Shown here one piece after another: positions 1-15,834 of a DNA stretch of 64,000 nucleotides. A model generated the notes under the pieces. The model was not told the origin of the DNA and did no database searches. It saw only the letters and a list, made by a program, of their open reading frames with translations. This DNA comes from Paragonimus skrjabini miyazakii (lineage: Eukaryota > Platyhelminthes > Trematoda > Plagiorchiida > Troglotrematidae). A program made the position numbers and the translations under genes. Numbering within the stretch: the first letter of the stretch is position 1; every line of letters begins with the position of its first letter. The stretch lies in NCBI GenBank assembly GCA_014338405.1, contig JTDE01000103.1, forward strand, positions 284,003-348,002, written 5' to 3'.

Positions 1-3000
1 ATTTTACTATAGCAGTATGAATCAAACAGGCATTGAATGACTGTTCCTGCCACCAGTTGCCTGGTTAATGCATACGTAAAATTTGAATCAATGGCCAGCG
101 GTTTCACAGTTTACTCCCTTATCTTACTGTTCATTTTGCTTATTTCGTACACATCATTATCCACTCACACACATGTCGTAGATGCTAGTTGGAAACCCGA
201 CAGTGCTTCGCTCACACTACCGTTAATGTACAGTTGGGGTATTACTTCTTACACGTAAATGACAAGAACAAACGAAATGTTTTCTGAGCAAGGCTGGGTC
301 TTTGTCAAGTTACTGCGTTCAAAACATTACGGTGGATGTTTAGAATGATTTTGTGCAGCTTTACATCCCTCCAACTGGTAAGTAATCGCTTCAGAGTCCA
401 ATATAAGAAACGCCAATTTTATGCTTTTTGTTTTGATCTAAGAATGCTACACAGTTCTGAACCAGTTCCAAGCGGCAAACTGATGCATATCCCTATTTAA
501 TAATAAAATCACAAGTTGTTGAGTCTTCATCTTCCTTGAAAAAAAAGCACCTAAACTGCTTGTTTGAGTTTATTGTGCACTGCATGTAGTCCCAGCCCCA
601 TTAAGTTTGATTTATCTCGATGGGATTCATATGGACCTCTTGTCATGAGAGATATTAAACGGCCCACTCTAAGTACTAAGCGAATTTGATTGTGCTGCTG
701 ACTGGTTCTTTGGAGTTATGGTAATTATAAAAGTATAGACTAGATTTGTAACTGTAGACAATAGATAGTCACCAAAGCAAAAAGAACATGTCGTAGGTTT
801 TCTCAAAATAGGGAATGCATTCTTATGCATTAATTTGAAACCTAGTAAAAATGATTAATGTTATTCAACTTCATCATTACAACGCAAAAGATTTTGAGGT
901 GAACATAACTTTATCTGCTTGATAGCTTTTTAGGCTGAGTTCCTTAATAAGTGTATCAAATATGAAACCTGACTGGTGTCCTACAACAACTTTCCAAATT
1001 TTGAACTGCAAGTTCTCAACCAATATCCAAAATACATAAATATTGCGCTGCACAGTTGTCATGGAGTGACATTAGACTATAAGGCTCACAATAAAGTTTA
1101 TACCGGAGGTTTTGAACATTGCTACAGTTCTGGCCAATGTTGTGATTCAACTGTGCAATAGCTTAGCCATATGTGGTCACTCAAAACTCACTTGTTTTTC
1201 GATAAGGAGCAGTCAGCTACTGCTTTCAGACAATGAATGAATTTACTGTGTGACTTTTGCGTGACGCGATACTTAAGGAGTTGTCTGAATCATGTGGTCC
1301 TCCTGAGCAATATTCAACTGAATTGGCACTTCTTGCAGAACATGTTAAGTTTTCTCACATGAAATCGCTTTTTCTTCTGATCGTTGTTTATTTTTGGAAG
1401 TTGCCACGAACAGCAAGTCTCAACATCAAGAAAACTAGCTGCATACTCAACGAGAATAACTTCCGAGTCGACCAGAAATTTCACCAAAAAGTCCACATGT
1501 AGTTCAGGGACGTTGTAGAGGTGCAATGACCTTAGGTACAGTCTTGTTTTGGGGAGACCTCTGGTGAGGCCAGTATTACATTTGACGGGTATGTTTCTGT
1601 ATAGTGTGCAGAGTTAATAGTCTGAACTTTTACCAGGCGCCTAATAACGACCACTTCTATGCAGCTGAATACAGTCTTAAGCATTTTGGCGCCCGAACTC
1701 CTGAGGTGACTTTCTGAATTTGAATCAATGTGAAATTTTAATTAAGAGGCGTATCACGTTTGTTCAGCCATAGCCTATTTCCTTTAATGAACACTACGAG
1801 CCATCTTCGAAATCTACTAGGAACTGTTGGGCAAAACCACCATGACGCATTTTTCATCATCAGAAATATCATATGGTTTCACAAAAAGAACTGCTAACTG
1901 AGACAAAGTTGACTAAATGGGGTCATTTTTAAGGCCGGATCATTCGAACCCAGTCCTAACTAAACTTGGCGGTAGGTGGTCTCTGCTGCCTAGACGACGA
2001 CCATGTTTGTCCTTCAATGCCAACCTTGAAATGTTCCATGCATTGGGAGTCTATGACACTATCTGATTGGTAAAACAAAGGAACGCGATTGTGAGTAGTA
2101 TACCACTCACAAGCGACTTCAGGAACAAAAGGGTGAGCCCCAACGCCAGGAGGACGACGGACCAGAAGAGACTATCGGGATAGTATGTACGCACTATTGA
2201 AAAAGTGCCACCAGGGCGAATGACAACGCAATACTACCCAATGTTTGGGAATGCAGGTCAGCCGTGCGAATGACTGTACTTGTTCGTGGTCCCATGTTTA
2301 ACATAACCTGTACGGGAGTTCTTGCAATAAACGAATTTGCAGGCCAAGCATCTATTGCGGTCAAAACAATAGTAGTACTACTATAGTAAGTTGGTAGTAT
2401 TATTTTTCAAGTATATTAATGATCAGACTGGTTAGGTAGTCATTTCGATCACTTTTTACATCAATGTTCATCAATAACAGCGGGAATATTTCGTTGTTTT
2501 CACAAGTAAACCGTGAAGAAAACACATGCCTTATGCCAAGTACAAAATGTACTAAATTACGGTTTGACGCCGAATGTAAAGTGAGAATCTAGACGAACTG
2601 ATGAATATGACACAGTAGCGCTGACTCACATGTGTACGGTTATTAACGGATAGACATTTGGTTTCCACTGGCAAATCTCTTGTAACTTTTTAACGGAGAT
2701 AAACGGCAATGAAACAACATTTTTGTTTTGTACAACCGTATTTCTGAGTAATATCAGACGTTAAACAATCAGTCGGTGATATGTTTATTTTCTGAATGTG
2801 CAAGTTGTGGTCAAGTGTTTTAGGTTCAATTCAACTATGTTTGTGCAGGAAGTGGACTTTGTATCATATGAAATTAATGCAGGCAAAGCCGAGTTTCTTA
2901 ACAAATCAAACCCTTGGCACTATTCCCTTATCAGTTATTTAACACAGGTCGCTGACCTCCAGTAAGTGTTATCAGCTGGTGCGACACAATCTATCGCAAG

Positions 3001-6000
3001 CAGCAATCAACGAGGGACAGATCGACTAAGTGAAGTTTTGAGTTAATTACAGCATAACACATCTGCAGAAGCGTTTTACACGTTATACATTATGCAGCGA
3101 TCCTTCTTCACCCCGATTGCAAGCATCAGGACTCAGCAAATGTTTTATCACATGAATAGAAAATTGCATACTAGCCTGCTTACTGTAGCAACATGGTAAC
3201 AATTATTTCCATTACCTGATAGCATCTATTATTGCTTCTTCGTTTAGTATTTGGTATTTAACTGACGTGCAAAATCGTTCACTCAATTCGTTTCCGAATC
3301 GGCTGTACACCTTACATCCAGTCGGATGGACTGAAGCTTTGCGAATCACCTTTGTACACCGTATGAAGGGACACCAAACAACACACAACGGGCCCACTGT
3401 CAACGACACCACGTTTATTTTGTCAACTAATTCGAGGCTAGGCTTCGTAGTGTTCACATCTACTAATCCATAGTAGACGACGGGGACAGCGATTTACATT
3501 GCGCTAGCTGCGCTCCTAGCCGGTCTGATGGTAAGATTTCCCCAGTCTTGTTAGTCAAGAAAGATTATCCGATTTCGAGGAAGCAAATGACGAGAATTCA
3601 CATTAACTCCTTACATGAACCAGTCATTCTTTTGTTTTGATAGCTTTTGCCCATAATTATCAGACGTTATAAAGTGCCACAGGTAAGCTAACATTGTTAA
3701 ACTAAATTGTTCTTCCTACAGGTTGGAGCGATGACCACGGTTTGTCCCGAAGGTTAATTTGACACGCTACTTACAGTTTCTTTATGGTAGCCACCTAAGA
3801 TTAAATCGTCATTTAGAAGAGCTTACTGCATTACATAGGTCATCCTGTCGCTGATATTTTAAATGGAATTTAGTCTCCCGTAATCAAAATCGTACGTGGG
3901 CACAACGAGTAAACACACAGATTACTGCCGCAGTATTGCGTACAGAGAGCAAGCTGCAGGACGGCACCCTTACGCCTCCAGCTTGAATCATGTAGCTATT
4001 GCATCTACGTGCTTCGATCTATTGATTCACTGATACAAGTGCACAACAGATGGAGCTGCCAAAATTAAGATAGCCTGTGGTTCTGTGTCTTGCCGGCATC
4101 GGTTTGCCCAGCCGTCTTACTATGAAATGATACTGATTAGCTTAGAGTAGTGTAAAATAAGAGTCATTCTCATTAATTGTCCATTCCGGATTTAAATAGA
4201 TGAAAATAGCCACAACTAAATTTAGTTGCAAAGTTGGCATGAACCTACCGGAAGATTTGTTCACAACTGAGAACTATACAAGGGAAAACGTCGCATGACT
4301 TTAAATACTGAATGTAGTCAAAGTAATCGCCTAGACAACTTAGTATTAACGACACTGATATCCCTAATAATTAACTAATGTGATGGTAAAGTAGGTGAAA
4401 TAAAAATGTCCTCACGGAAATGCACTTTCAGAGCGGTTATCTGTTCGGCCGATCATCATTATACTTAGTGAGTAAAGGCTTGAGAAACATGGCAATTTTC
4501 AAGAAGATGAGACAAAAGTTTGTGTTGCTTTATGCAACCTGATCGAAATTCTTCAATTTTAGTTTATTAACTGGTACTTTCACTACTTGGGTTATGTTAT
4601 CTAGAACCAAAAATAACAAGACAGTTAGGTATTGAAATGTATGAACTACTTTCCACGGATAAAGTATAAGCTATTAGGTGGTGCAGTGTTTGTACCCCAA
4701 TATTAGAGACTGCACATTTTATTTGCGAGCCGTTTATAGTTATTTTAGAAGACACGGCACAGGATAAATATATGCAAACATTCTTGTATGTGTGTATTGT
4801 CGTGTTCATAATGATGGAGTGTTCGTTGTTTATTTGAAAGAGTGCATTACACTTCAACTTCCACATTCTACGTGTGTTTGAGTGCGAACATGCATACTAC
4901 TTTTTATATAACGCTACATAAAATTTTCGCATCTGGTTCGTGTCTGACGATAAGTGCTTGCACTCAATCCTCTGCGACTCGGCTTAGCCCATCAATAACT
5001 CGCTTATAAGAGTTTGCCTGGGAAGCAACCTTGTTACTCCATAGAAAAGCGCTATGTAAAACATCATGTTTCGTTTCTGTCAACTGAGGCAGCCTTTAAA
5101 TTAAGATTCGCTTTCTGGTACAAAACAGGTGAAAAATGGATAAAAAACACCTTCTGTGAACACTCGTCATTTTTTTGCGAAGTACAAGATGGTGTGTGTG
5201 CTGTATGTTGACCATTCGTTTCGCATTCCTTCTAGTTGCGCAGTTAAATAGTTGGCAATTGCACAGGCTGACCGCTACTCGCATTTAATTAAGCCGTTTA
5301 TCGACTTTGTAGCGTCAAACTGGAAACAGGCGTCTTTAACTTAAACGCTTAATAGTATCAGTGTAAAAATATCCGTTTTTTATGATGAATTTCGAGACGG
5401 AATATGGAAACTTTACATTGTACGATATATCAGTTATAATCATTCTGCTACAACTGATCAATTGTTAATTGCGCAAGGTCATATTCGTATGGTAACGAGT
5501 TGTATGGGTAATGTAAAACAGACTGACACAATTTTGACATGAACCAGTTTAGTTAAGAAGCACACCTACTGATCAGTTTATTGCCGTAGCAGTCGGAGTG
5601 TCATATAAAAGTCTTTCTGTACACAAAAGAGGAAAATCAGTTCATTAGTAGTTGCCTAAAAATCCGAAGTAAGCCCTCAGTCCTTAATAGGATACGTTTA
5701 TACGTTAATACCTGACTGTATTGTGAGGTCTCAGATCACCACGTCACTCCATTATGTACTCAGATCTTTTCAGAGATATACATGTTCACACAAAACCCGT
5801 ATAGCTGATTCTAAATGCGGAATGCAGTTTGGTATGTGTAAATTAGAGAGTGTAGCTAGATAGGATGATTTTAAAACTAGGGAACTATACAATAAATTAT
5901 TTTGCTTTTAGACAAATTATAATCAGTAGAACGGACTGGAACCGACCCCACTTTTGGTTAGACGGATCAGGGAGCATCATCCTGTACAGTTTGGCATTGA

Positions 6001-9000
6001 ATATAATAGCATTAGTCAATAATGCGATACCTACAAATCAGATGGACTATAGTCACGAGGATGACAGTAGTGGCGCCTTTCGTGTTTTCTTTTTAACCCC
6101 CTCATGTTCACTTCACGTCTCTTCCACTTCACTCTGAAGGGGTCCCATGATACGTGTGTTTCATGACTGAGTTGACTGACGTTCGGTCACATGGTAAAAA
6201 TGTCATCCAACCTTGGGCCAACAGATATTTTCAAGTGTCCATTCAAAGCAATATTTTTTCTCCGTAAAAGCTCTTTTCACAATCTCTTCAAATGTGTTCA
6301 CTTGTCAAATAATTATGGAATAATTATCGTTCATACCCTGTCATCTGCATAGTAGAACTACCACACGCTGAGCAGAAAAAAGTTGAAACAAGTCAGCTGG
6401 ACTAGCCTTTGTTTTACTCATTCTTATTGATGGTAAATCGTTGCTGGAATTAAAAACCGATGCGATTTTTGTAAACAAAATCCACAGTTGTTCATACTTA
6501 ATCTGGACCTCGTTGGGTAACTTGTGAACGAGCTGCGCAATATGTATATTACTCGTCCCTATTGAAAGTGTTGCACACTATGCCAGTCACCAACTGCGTC
6601 GGAATGTTGACTTGAAACATAACGTGCTGCTGGTTCAAACCCACTCAAGTCTCCTGTATCCGTCGTGTTCCAAAGAGGACGAACCTGATTGTGGGTTGTT
6701 TACTTCAAAGTGTAAGACATAAAAAGTTACGTTCGAATTAAACATCACTCATTGCGTAAGGTTTGTTCTAAAAAAATACAAACGGTTGCAGCAGTGCATG
6801 CAATTCTACAATTATGCTTTGTAAGAAATTACTTCCTGATTTTCCTATGAAATACTCTTGAAGTATTTGGTAGCTCAGCCAGAAACTGATAGGTTCCCTT
6901 TGATTATATTCACTCCGAACCGGCAGATTGTTCTTTAAATTGTCAACTTTCTTGTCTACTGTAATGTGCGCGGTTGAAAGTCACCTTATTAAATTGTTCT
7001 ATTGACATCTTTATACTCAACGCCTTCACCATTACAGAATGAGTTTACACGCATTGTTTTGCGTTTTGTTTTCTATAAGGCAAAATTGTTAAAGTCAATC
7101 AAGTCACTTCTGGGTGAGAATTAACAATCGGCTAACTTACCGAACAATGTGAAGGTTGCAAAAACCCCACAGCTTCCTGTATTATATGATTGACACTAAG
7201 GAAAAAGATGGTCGTTTGTTATAACAAGCAGTGCGGATAAATGAAACAGGACATTAACTGATCTGGTGGCGAATAGAGAACTTAACTTTGGTCGTTATTC
7301 AGAATCAGTCAATATGAAGCTATACTTAATAAGACGATTTTAAAATTTGTTTTAATTTAATTAAACGCTACTTTGTTATCTTTTGAACATACAATGCTTT
7401 CGATGATTGATTACGATCTGTGTATTCATAATAGATTTTACTAAACTGGACATGTTGAATAACAAGTATTGCTTTAGTTTGTTCAACAAACGGTACAACT
7501 AAAACAATGGTGGACAAGAGTATTCTGACATTGTGAGGGCTATTTTCGCCCTTCAAAGAACCCAAAATAACAGTCACAATCCCGGTGGTCTGCTTATTTG
7601 TAGACCGAACGAGTCGAGTTACGCACTTACTTAAGTTGTCAAAGGCTTCTACGGAATACGAATTTTATATAGACGACATTTATAATGGTACTTTGCCGGG
7701 GTCAAACAGTAAATAAGTTATACGGTATAACGTAAAATATTTTTAGTTTTATCCGTCCTAAACTACTAAACAACGTAGAATGTACACTTCACGGCATGTT
7801 AGAAGTTTATCGCAATAATGGTCACCAGTGTTATTTTGTATTTTGTCTTCAAAAATTTCGGAACTATTTAGTACGTATACAGCGGTTCTACTTATGTGTA
7901 GTCACTGTCAGCCCACTTTGATAGAACAAATCCGCGTCAGTGTCTATTAGACCAACTAGAAAGCTTACTCGGGAAAATGTTAGCTGTCTTTTGAACTTTG
8001 TCTGTCTACATAATAAACAAAACGACAAAAAAGACGGGCATAGTGTCTTACATGATAGGAGTAGAGCTCACGACAGCCGACAGGCTGCAAATGCCATCAA
8101 AACGGAAGCATTTACTTCGATGCCTTTAAATATATTGTCGAAGGTTACCAACCTTTGTCTTTGAACGAAACTATATTATGGTTGCCCTATAATACATAAG
8201 TTTATACAGATCCCAGTAGTACTTAACATTTTTATCCGCGCCCATTTACTAGCCCGTGTGCTACAGAAGGCCTCAGCCCAAACTCAGTGCCGTTCTATTG
8301 AACTTCGTAACCCATTGCCTTAAACGAATAGTACGCAATCTGGACATCAGTTTTGTTAGGTTAATTTCATTTGTTATAACAACTCCGTTTGTTTGGAACG
8401 CCAAAGTCTACTAATCCAGAAAATCAAGCGGTATTTTAAGCCGTTGCATTCCGGTGGGTTCCGCGTATTTTTCTTTGTCTGTCTGATTCATCCAGACAGT
8501 GTTTATCGCAGTTGGTCTCGGTACATGTTAAAATCAGACAACCTTTGATTTTCCTATTAACCTGAAAGTATATAATTCGATGGTTTTTACTACTATGGAA
8601 TTTTCCTCTCTTATTATTTGTAGTTTGTGTAAGACCGGGAAACAACCTATTTAAAGAACGGCCACCCCTATCACCTTAGTGTTAGGAGACACATCAATAA
8701 AGTCAAAAAGCCGCACGTTTGAAACATGATAGTTATACTTTTTAACACGTTTGAAGTTCCAAATGACCTAAAATGATCGCGTCTCTTAGACAAACAAAAC
8801 ATCACGTGGTGTGGAAGATAAAGTCTAGGATAGAAAATGCTTTGAAATACTCATGAACCGGACCCAGTGTCAGTGAACACAAACCTGTGTAGGTTAGGTA
8901 TGATAGTGATTTCTAATACCTGTGAAATTTTAACACATAGTTACTATTTTATGATTTGAAATGAACGGCACGAATTAGTATGATAAACTAAACACACTGT

Positions 9001-12000
9001 AGGCATTGTCTCTTCTATAACATTTTGCTGTGCAAAGTCCTAATTATTTGTAAGTTAATTCCACGGTGCATGTTAGTCATATGTGAAGAAACCTTAAGTA
9101 ACCCTAGTAGACATCAAAATAAACGTAAGTTAAAACACTTTACAAAAGAACACTTTACTAAGACAAACACATAATTATTTTAGGTTGAAACTTGTATTCA
9201 AAAAAGAACCGAAGGTTCAAAGTTAGACACGTTCAGAATTTCAGCGTAGAGTTTAGGGATGTGAAACCAAAATAATATAAGCAATTAACCTAAACTAATA
9301 CAAGTTGCAAACACTGTCTTAATGAAAAACAAAATCAGACCAACTTTTCCAACTTGCCTACTTACTGAGGTCCTCTGGGTGCAAATTCCCTTGTGGTTTT
9401 ATTGACTGTAGTTTGACCTTGATGAAGTCGTTATTTTACAGTCAGCCGAAAGTGTTATGCATAGTTCGATTTAAGGAGAGGAAAATCATAAGTATAACAG
9501 ATGAACGGGAATGTTCTGAACGAATGAAATTGATGAGCAAATTATTTGGTTGAAACGTTTTGTGCACAGGCATTTTTAATGCTTCCGCTCAGACTGAATG
9601 CTTAAGCAGCCCTATATAAAATAGTTGTACACCATCAAAAATACATGCAATCTCTGTCCTCAGAGTTTTTGAATCGTTCACACACAATCGTCTTCAACAA
9701 AACACGCATACATTGTGCAATTTGTTCTCGCTGCAAAGCACACAATGATTAATTCAGAAATCATATTCGGCCATTAACAATACTTGCAATAATTGGAAGT
9801 TATTATGGCTGATGTTGCTTCCGTCAAAGAAATTTCAAACCTGTGGCGATACATTCGTTCAAACACCTTGATTTTCCGTTGTGGTGCCTTAAGATGTAAG
9901 AAAAACTGTGTAGTTTACAACGTTTGTTCATTTATTGTTCGCTTTATCCCACTGCATGTATAATGTGCCGTTATTCATTGTGAGATTCAATATTCATCCT
10001 AAGCCAAAGAAAACAGTTTTCCTCTATATTCTTTTCAAATAAGGCGGATGGGTCACAAAGTCCACAAAATGAATTCATCTTACTTAGATTATCATTTCGA
10101 TAATGCAACACAATAAAGACGTTAACCCACCAGTAGTTTCCAAAAGTTCGTCTGACTTTCGTCAGAAAAACCAGGGATACATTAATGTAGCTGTTAGTTC
10201 CCTTTGGATGTGTAGCAAGTGCTTAAGAAAGGATGAGTAACTTAGACCGAATAGACCGGAAGTAATTTTTATGTTTCGTGCAATTATGGTGCGCAGTAAT
10301 CTAACAATTAGGAAACCTATACAAGCTTCGATAATAATTCTTGCCAAATTTCCGCTGTAGGCTCAAGATGCCTAAAAGTTCCGCTAAAACTGCCTTAAAC
10401 TTGATAATTAAAGTCAAAAGAGCTACATGAATATTTCACCACCTACTTGTATGTAATATACTTCCAGGTTTGCCTTACATTTTGAGTGTACTATGTTCGC
10501 GTTGGACTGAGTACACAAAACAAGTTGATCTTGTGAATTTCATGCTCTGGGGCACTGTGTTCAACAAATGTAACTGTTGACGTTCCCTTTATCAGGCCAA
10601 GGAAACAATGCCAACTAGAAAGACTTAAGCAGCCGAGAACATCTCTCTTGTACAGACAATTCAATTAACGCGTACACTGAGGTCATCGCAATTGAAAAAG
10701 TATATCGATCTACTTGAAAAAGCCATCGACCTACGGTATGGTTTGCTCGATTCTCAAGGGGGACGAACGTTAGGAAACAGAAAGTGAATAACAGTGGAGA
10801 AAAATCAAAATGTATCAAAATGATTTTCTTTATTCCGCCTTAACTTATCAGGAATGTGGATATGGCGACATAATGTGAGCACACCTAACTGTCTACCTCA
10901 CAGCATCTATGCTCGACATAATGAATATTTGTCAGCTCCTGAGTTGTACGCGTGGAACCAATTCGTTATGAAGCCCGTCAATACTTTCAGTGATTAGTAA
11001 TGAATTGCTGAAACTCGTTGTTATCAAACGTTTTGTGGTAACATTGTTTGGACAGTTGCTCCTGCGTAATCTGTGGCCTTTCGTGCATTGAAGTTGAAGA
11101 GACTACTGTTGTTTGTTTCACAACCAAACTGATTGTGCTTTTTACATGGACAGATATTCGCAAAAAGTGTTTATTTCATTCTTGTAGACTGAACTCCAAA
11201 AATAACAATGTTGGGCCAGCTTTCCTTCTGAGATGTAATTCAGTCAGCTTGTTTACAGATTGACTATATGACTAAATCTACAGTTTGAATGTATCAATTA
11301 ATTAAAAGCATATGTGATATTGATTCCTTCGTTTAAACACGGACATTACTGGGTAAAATGGCGTCCAGCAAATTATCAAACATTTGGAACCAACCACAGT
11401 TTGTCCAAGAGAGTGAACTAAACACATTGAACATGAGTACTCTTCACTTTACTCGTAAAAGTGTAAATAACATTCCTCGTAGGGAATGCACAATGTTTAT
11501 CAGTAGTTACGGCAGTTCTAGCAATGCATCAATTTGGTTTGGTTTTTGGTCAATCCAGCTAGAACGAACCAAACATTAACTAATCTAGCAATTATCTAAA
11601 ACTTAACAGCTTCGTTTTTTAATATAGACAAATATTATTGTGTAATTTAAACAACTTCATAAATCACACCTGCAATTTTAGTTGGCACGATTACTGTCAC
11701 ATATATTTCTAAGACGACCTTCAACTGGAGTCGAATGAATTGAATCGGAAAGTGTTGTTCCTGCTAATTATCGGGCTGAGTTCACAAAGCAGTCACTTTC
11801 ACGTAGATATTTGACAATCTGAGGTCTCCTAGGAGGGAAATCCAGAAATCTAATTGCGTACTTTTGCAATTTTCGTAAAGATTAAGGTCAGTATGGATGG
11901 TCAGGTGAAGCAGAGTATAGAGGGATTTCTTACGTTCGGATTTGCCTCTAAAACAATATTAAATCACGAGGGAATCTTTGAAATGTCGCAAACAAGTGAA

Positions 12001-15000
12001 GAGCACCGTAAATCGAGTCTGTCAAACGTTTTTTTAATAGTAATCAGATATGTGAATGCCGAACTGGGATATAAAATGTGTTTTTTGTTTTAATTATTTC
12101 AGAAATTAACTCGTACCCTAAAATGTGTGTGTACTGGTCATATCCCTAAACATGTCACCAGGTTCTTCCCAACCTTGCAACGGTGTGCAGTTTTCATCAT
12201 GTCTAGATTTTAGCTGTACGTCAAAATACAGGACGTCTTCGTCCAGCTGCAATCTTCGACGTAACATATAGCATACAGTTGAAATGTTGGAGGATTTTTT
12301 TTGTAACATGTCGAAGCCTTCGTGTTCATGAATCCTGTGGCTGTTTCACTTTGGCATCCTTTCTGTTTGAGGCAATGTGTCATGATTCAGTTTTCATAAG
12401 TTTCGTTTTGATGGAAACCGTCCTCATCGCTACAATTTGATCTACATCCTGCGACTGATGGAATAGCCCTATACAGCCATATATCTAGTATTGTTCTCTA
12501 GTTAAGTTCACGTCTCTCGGTTATCTGGAGTAAAGACAGTAAGTGCATAGTTATTTCATGTGATAACCAATCAGTGAGCAACAGCGAGACAGAAACTCGT
12601 ACTGGGTATTTATTTCAGGAAATCAGATATCCAATTTTTCCAACGGTATACAAAGGTGTTCTGAAAGTTAACTAGTGTTTACGTTGTAAAGCAGACCACT
12701 GATAAACTTAGATGTTTATGAATAAAGTCTGTTTAAATATATTTAAGACATTAGTGGCTGCAAGATCCAGCAGATAGAATCAGACTTCTGCCGATGTTCA
12801 GAGAATAATTTCTTAGCTGTAGACCTGAGTTCAACCGGCGTAACTCAGATATATCAATCTCTCCGTGATGACTGAATCCCTAGTGCCGACTTACAAACTC
12901 CTCAGACGGAAGTAATGGTTCACTTTTGCGAATAATATACAGGATAACTATTTTTCATCGTGTATAGTATGAACTCATCGACTGACGTCACATCAGAGAC
13001 ATCCAGGTTCACTGGACCACTCGGTGATAACACAATGTGCGACATTCAAACTGGTTTGACTGACATGCAATAATCAGTCCGCTTGCGTGTCAGATTCATT
13101 TTATGTGGCGATAAGTTGACTGGGAATGCAAGAACTTGTCATTTTGTTGATAGGGCCTCTAATCCAGAGATGGAAGCTTTAAAAACTTCGGGACTGTAAA
13201 CGAATAAATACGAAAGATGTTCTGGTCCCACGCAATCGACCCACTGAAAAATTAGATTGAAAAACGAAAAGCGATATAAGTAATATTACTGCACTTGCGC
13301 GACATTTACTCCCTGAGCTCGTAAGTGAATAGCTTCAGAGTTTTGTATTGCGGCTTGTACCAACGAAAAGAAACAGTGTTGCATTTGAGCCAAAAGAAGA
13401 AGACAGAATATTTCACGTGTTTCATATTTTTTAACTATTCCTCCGCAGTTTGATTTATAACAATATTACAAAAGGAGAATGATTAAATACATCAATATTT
13501 TGATTAGAACTAAATTTTATTTTAAAGCGTTGCGCGTTATAGTGAAGTGAAAACGGTTTGAGGTAGCGAATATAATTCATCATGACAAGGGAAAAACGAA
13601 GTAACTGTTTTCATTTTTGTAAAGTTAACAACTTATGCAAACCAGCAACTTTGTACTTTCGAGTAAGTCCCTATTAGCTTATTATATTTGAAAGACCATC
13701 AAATCTGCGGAAAACTGGTACACGTAAAAATACTCAACAACCGAATTAAGCCAAAACTAATTGTTTTATATATATGCACTTCATTTAGGCAACATTCATG
13801 CCTTATTTTCAATAAAACTTTATTGGCTTTCTTGTGAAAATACAGGTTACACTATGGCAAACAAAACGATAAATATCCACTCTAATTTTGTTTTTGCCGA
13901 AATTGAAAGCGGAAGTTCAAAGAATATCACAAATTCATTGAGTAAAAAAACAGCATTTTTTGCGATACCAGACGTTAAATAAAAACCGGAAATAATCTGT
14001 TTTGAGCTGGCCAGTTCGATATTTATACCGTTATCAGAAAAATGCCAATACAACTTGACAATGTGCAGCACCAATAATTCGAGGTTTTTTGAGTGTATGA
14101 AAATACCAAGCTAACTCAACGATAGCTAATTAAGGAATAGTTTAGTTTAAAACTACTTTTCAATTTCTGATGAAATTCGAGGATTGTCTGTTAGATTAAC
14201 CACGATCATTTGATATTTAGGCCAGATCACAAAGCACACAACAAGTTTAATTATTATCATGTTCAGAATGCTGTAACAGGATTGATGGTAATGTAATCTA
14301 ACACTGTTTTCCTAGTGACAAACAAAGACAGCATTCACCGGGTTTCTTGCTCAGAATTATTCAAACTACGATGGCCGTGTTTTTATAACTTACGACAGTC
14401 GCCAAGCTCAATAGCAACGTAGACATTGCTCAAACTAGACTATCGGTAAAGGCTTGATTGTAATGAACGGGACAGGTTTCGTATAAAGTCGACACAAGCA
14501 TGACTGATTATAGGTTTACTTCAGAGACACGACGAAGACAACTGAAACACGGATCCAGATAATAACCCGAACTTGTTAACAGTTCCTGTTAGAACCACAA
14601 ACGTGTTTGGAACTTCACGTTGGAGTGAAATAACTTTAAAGTGCAAATAAATACGCCAATCTGACACCAGAGGCATGCTCTTTCACTGGTGAAAAATTAT
14701 CTACAATCGCTTCGTTTATTTATTTCGCATTGAGACCTTTAAAACGATGCGTTACTCACTGAAACTGTGGGCCATGAATGACGAAGAGGATTGTCATAAG
14801 AATCCCCTGCTGAAATACGCGTCTTTCTGGGTAATAAATTGTTGCGTGACGATCAAATACCTCATGTATATCTCAGAAGATTTAACGAAAATTTTAGTTC
14901 TACGTTTATTCTGAAATTATAATGCATTTTACTTGCAGGACATCCAGTAGTACATCTTTTTACAAATGCGGCATAACCATAAGGCTGTGCTGACTCATCA

Positions 15001-15720
15001 GTAAGCGTCTAATGTATGCAGTTAATGTGAAAAAACTGTTCTATATGCCCAAAGATGTGGAGTTTCAGTCATTAAGGTCATTCTATTTCCAGCAATAGTA
15101 AGAGCAATATTAACTAATCAGGTTTGATATTTGGAAGAAAGCGAGATTCAAAGGTTTGGAATTCAAAGTTGTACACACAAGGAGCCAAAAGATTCACAGT
15201 GCTAAATACAATATTTGCTAATATTCAAGACGGTAAAGATTTTCGGCAGGAACGTCTAATCTGGTGGAACTATATAGAAAAAGTATATGTCTATCCTCGG
15301 AATACTGTTACATAAGGTGGATGACCTCCTGTTCTGGAATTTTGTTTGCCGTTACATCGTTAATGGAATATTACGTGAACAAACTATTTAGTTAAAAAAC
15401 CTTTTTACCGCCATACTGTGTAGTATTTTGTGAATAAAGAAGTCATCGTTTCCGCAGTTGCTATTTTATAACATTGAGTGATTACCGGAAAATTTAAATC
15501 AAAACTCAATGGCGGACGCAAAATAAGGGAATCACACGAGCAAAGCTAAGATGTTCAAGCCGTCATAGCACAAAAGTCAAATAATCAAGGCTGAAGTATT
15601 GATGACAGTCAGTGAACATCCTGATCACTGATTTATTTCTTAAGAGGAATGAGCTTTCAATCGATTGATTGATCCATTTTGCCTGTCCATGACCCATCCT
15701 TAGACTTTCTGTCGTTCTAT
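1..15720. other. non-coding upstream sequence, no gene recognised
   Basis: AT-rich sequence with only short open frames. None of their translations resembles a family I know, and none has convincing splice borders together with protein-like composition. There is a 16-bp perfect palindrome, ATAGTAGTACTACTAT, at 2369-2384. A tRNA box B-like string, GGTTCAAACCC, lies near 6643-6653 without a convincing box A. I see no RNA gene or intact mobile element, though old degenerate repeats would be missed by eye. Confidence 0.5.
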
Positions 15721-15834
15721 ACGTTTATTGAACGAATTTTACTTCCTTTACCAAGCCTTCATAAACTTGTGTAAAATTCATATTTATATTTTGTCAAATA
15801 TTGTCGCGCTTTTAGTTTGGCTCGACATTTTTCA

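Noticed and set aside
6592..6653. Possible tRNA gene or tRNA-like SINE with box B GGTTCAAACCC
   Set aside because: No acceptable box A and no cloverleaf pairing. Left as a note only.
14999..15005. Minus-strand CTGATGAGTC resembling a hammerhead core and helix II start
   Set aside because: There is no GAA at the right distance and no returning helix II strand.
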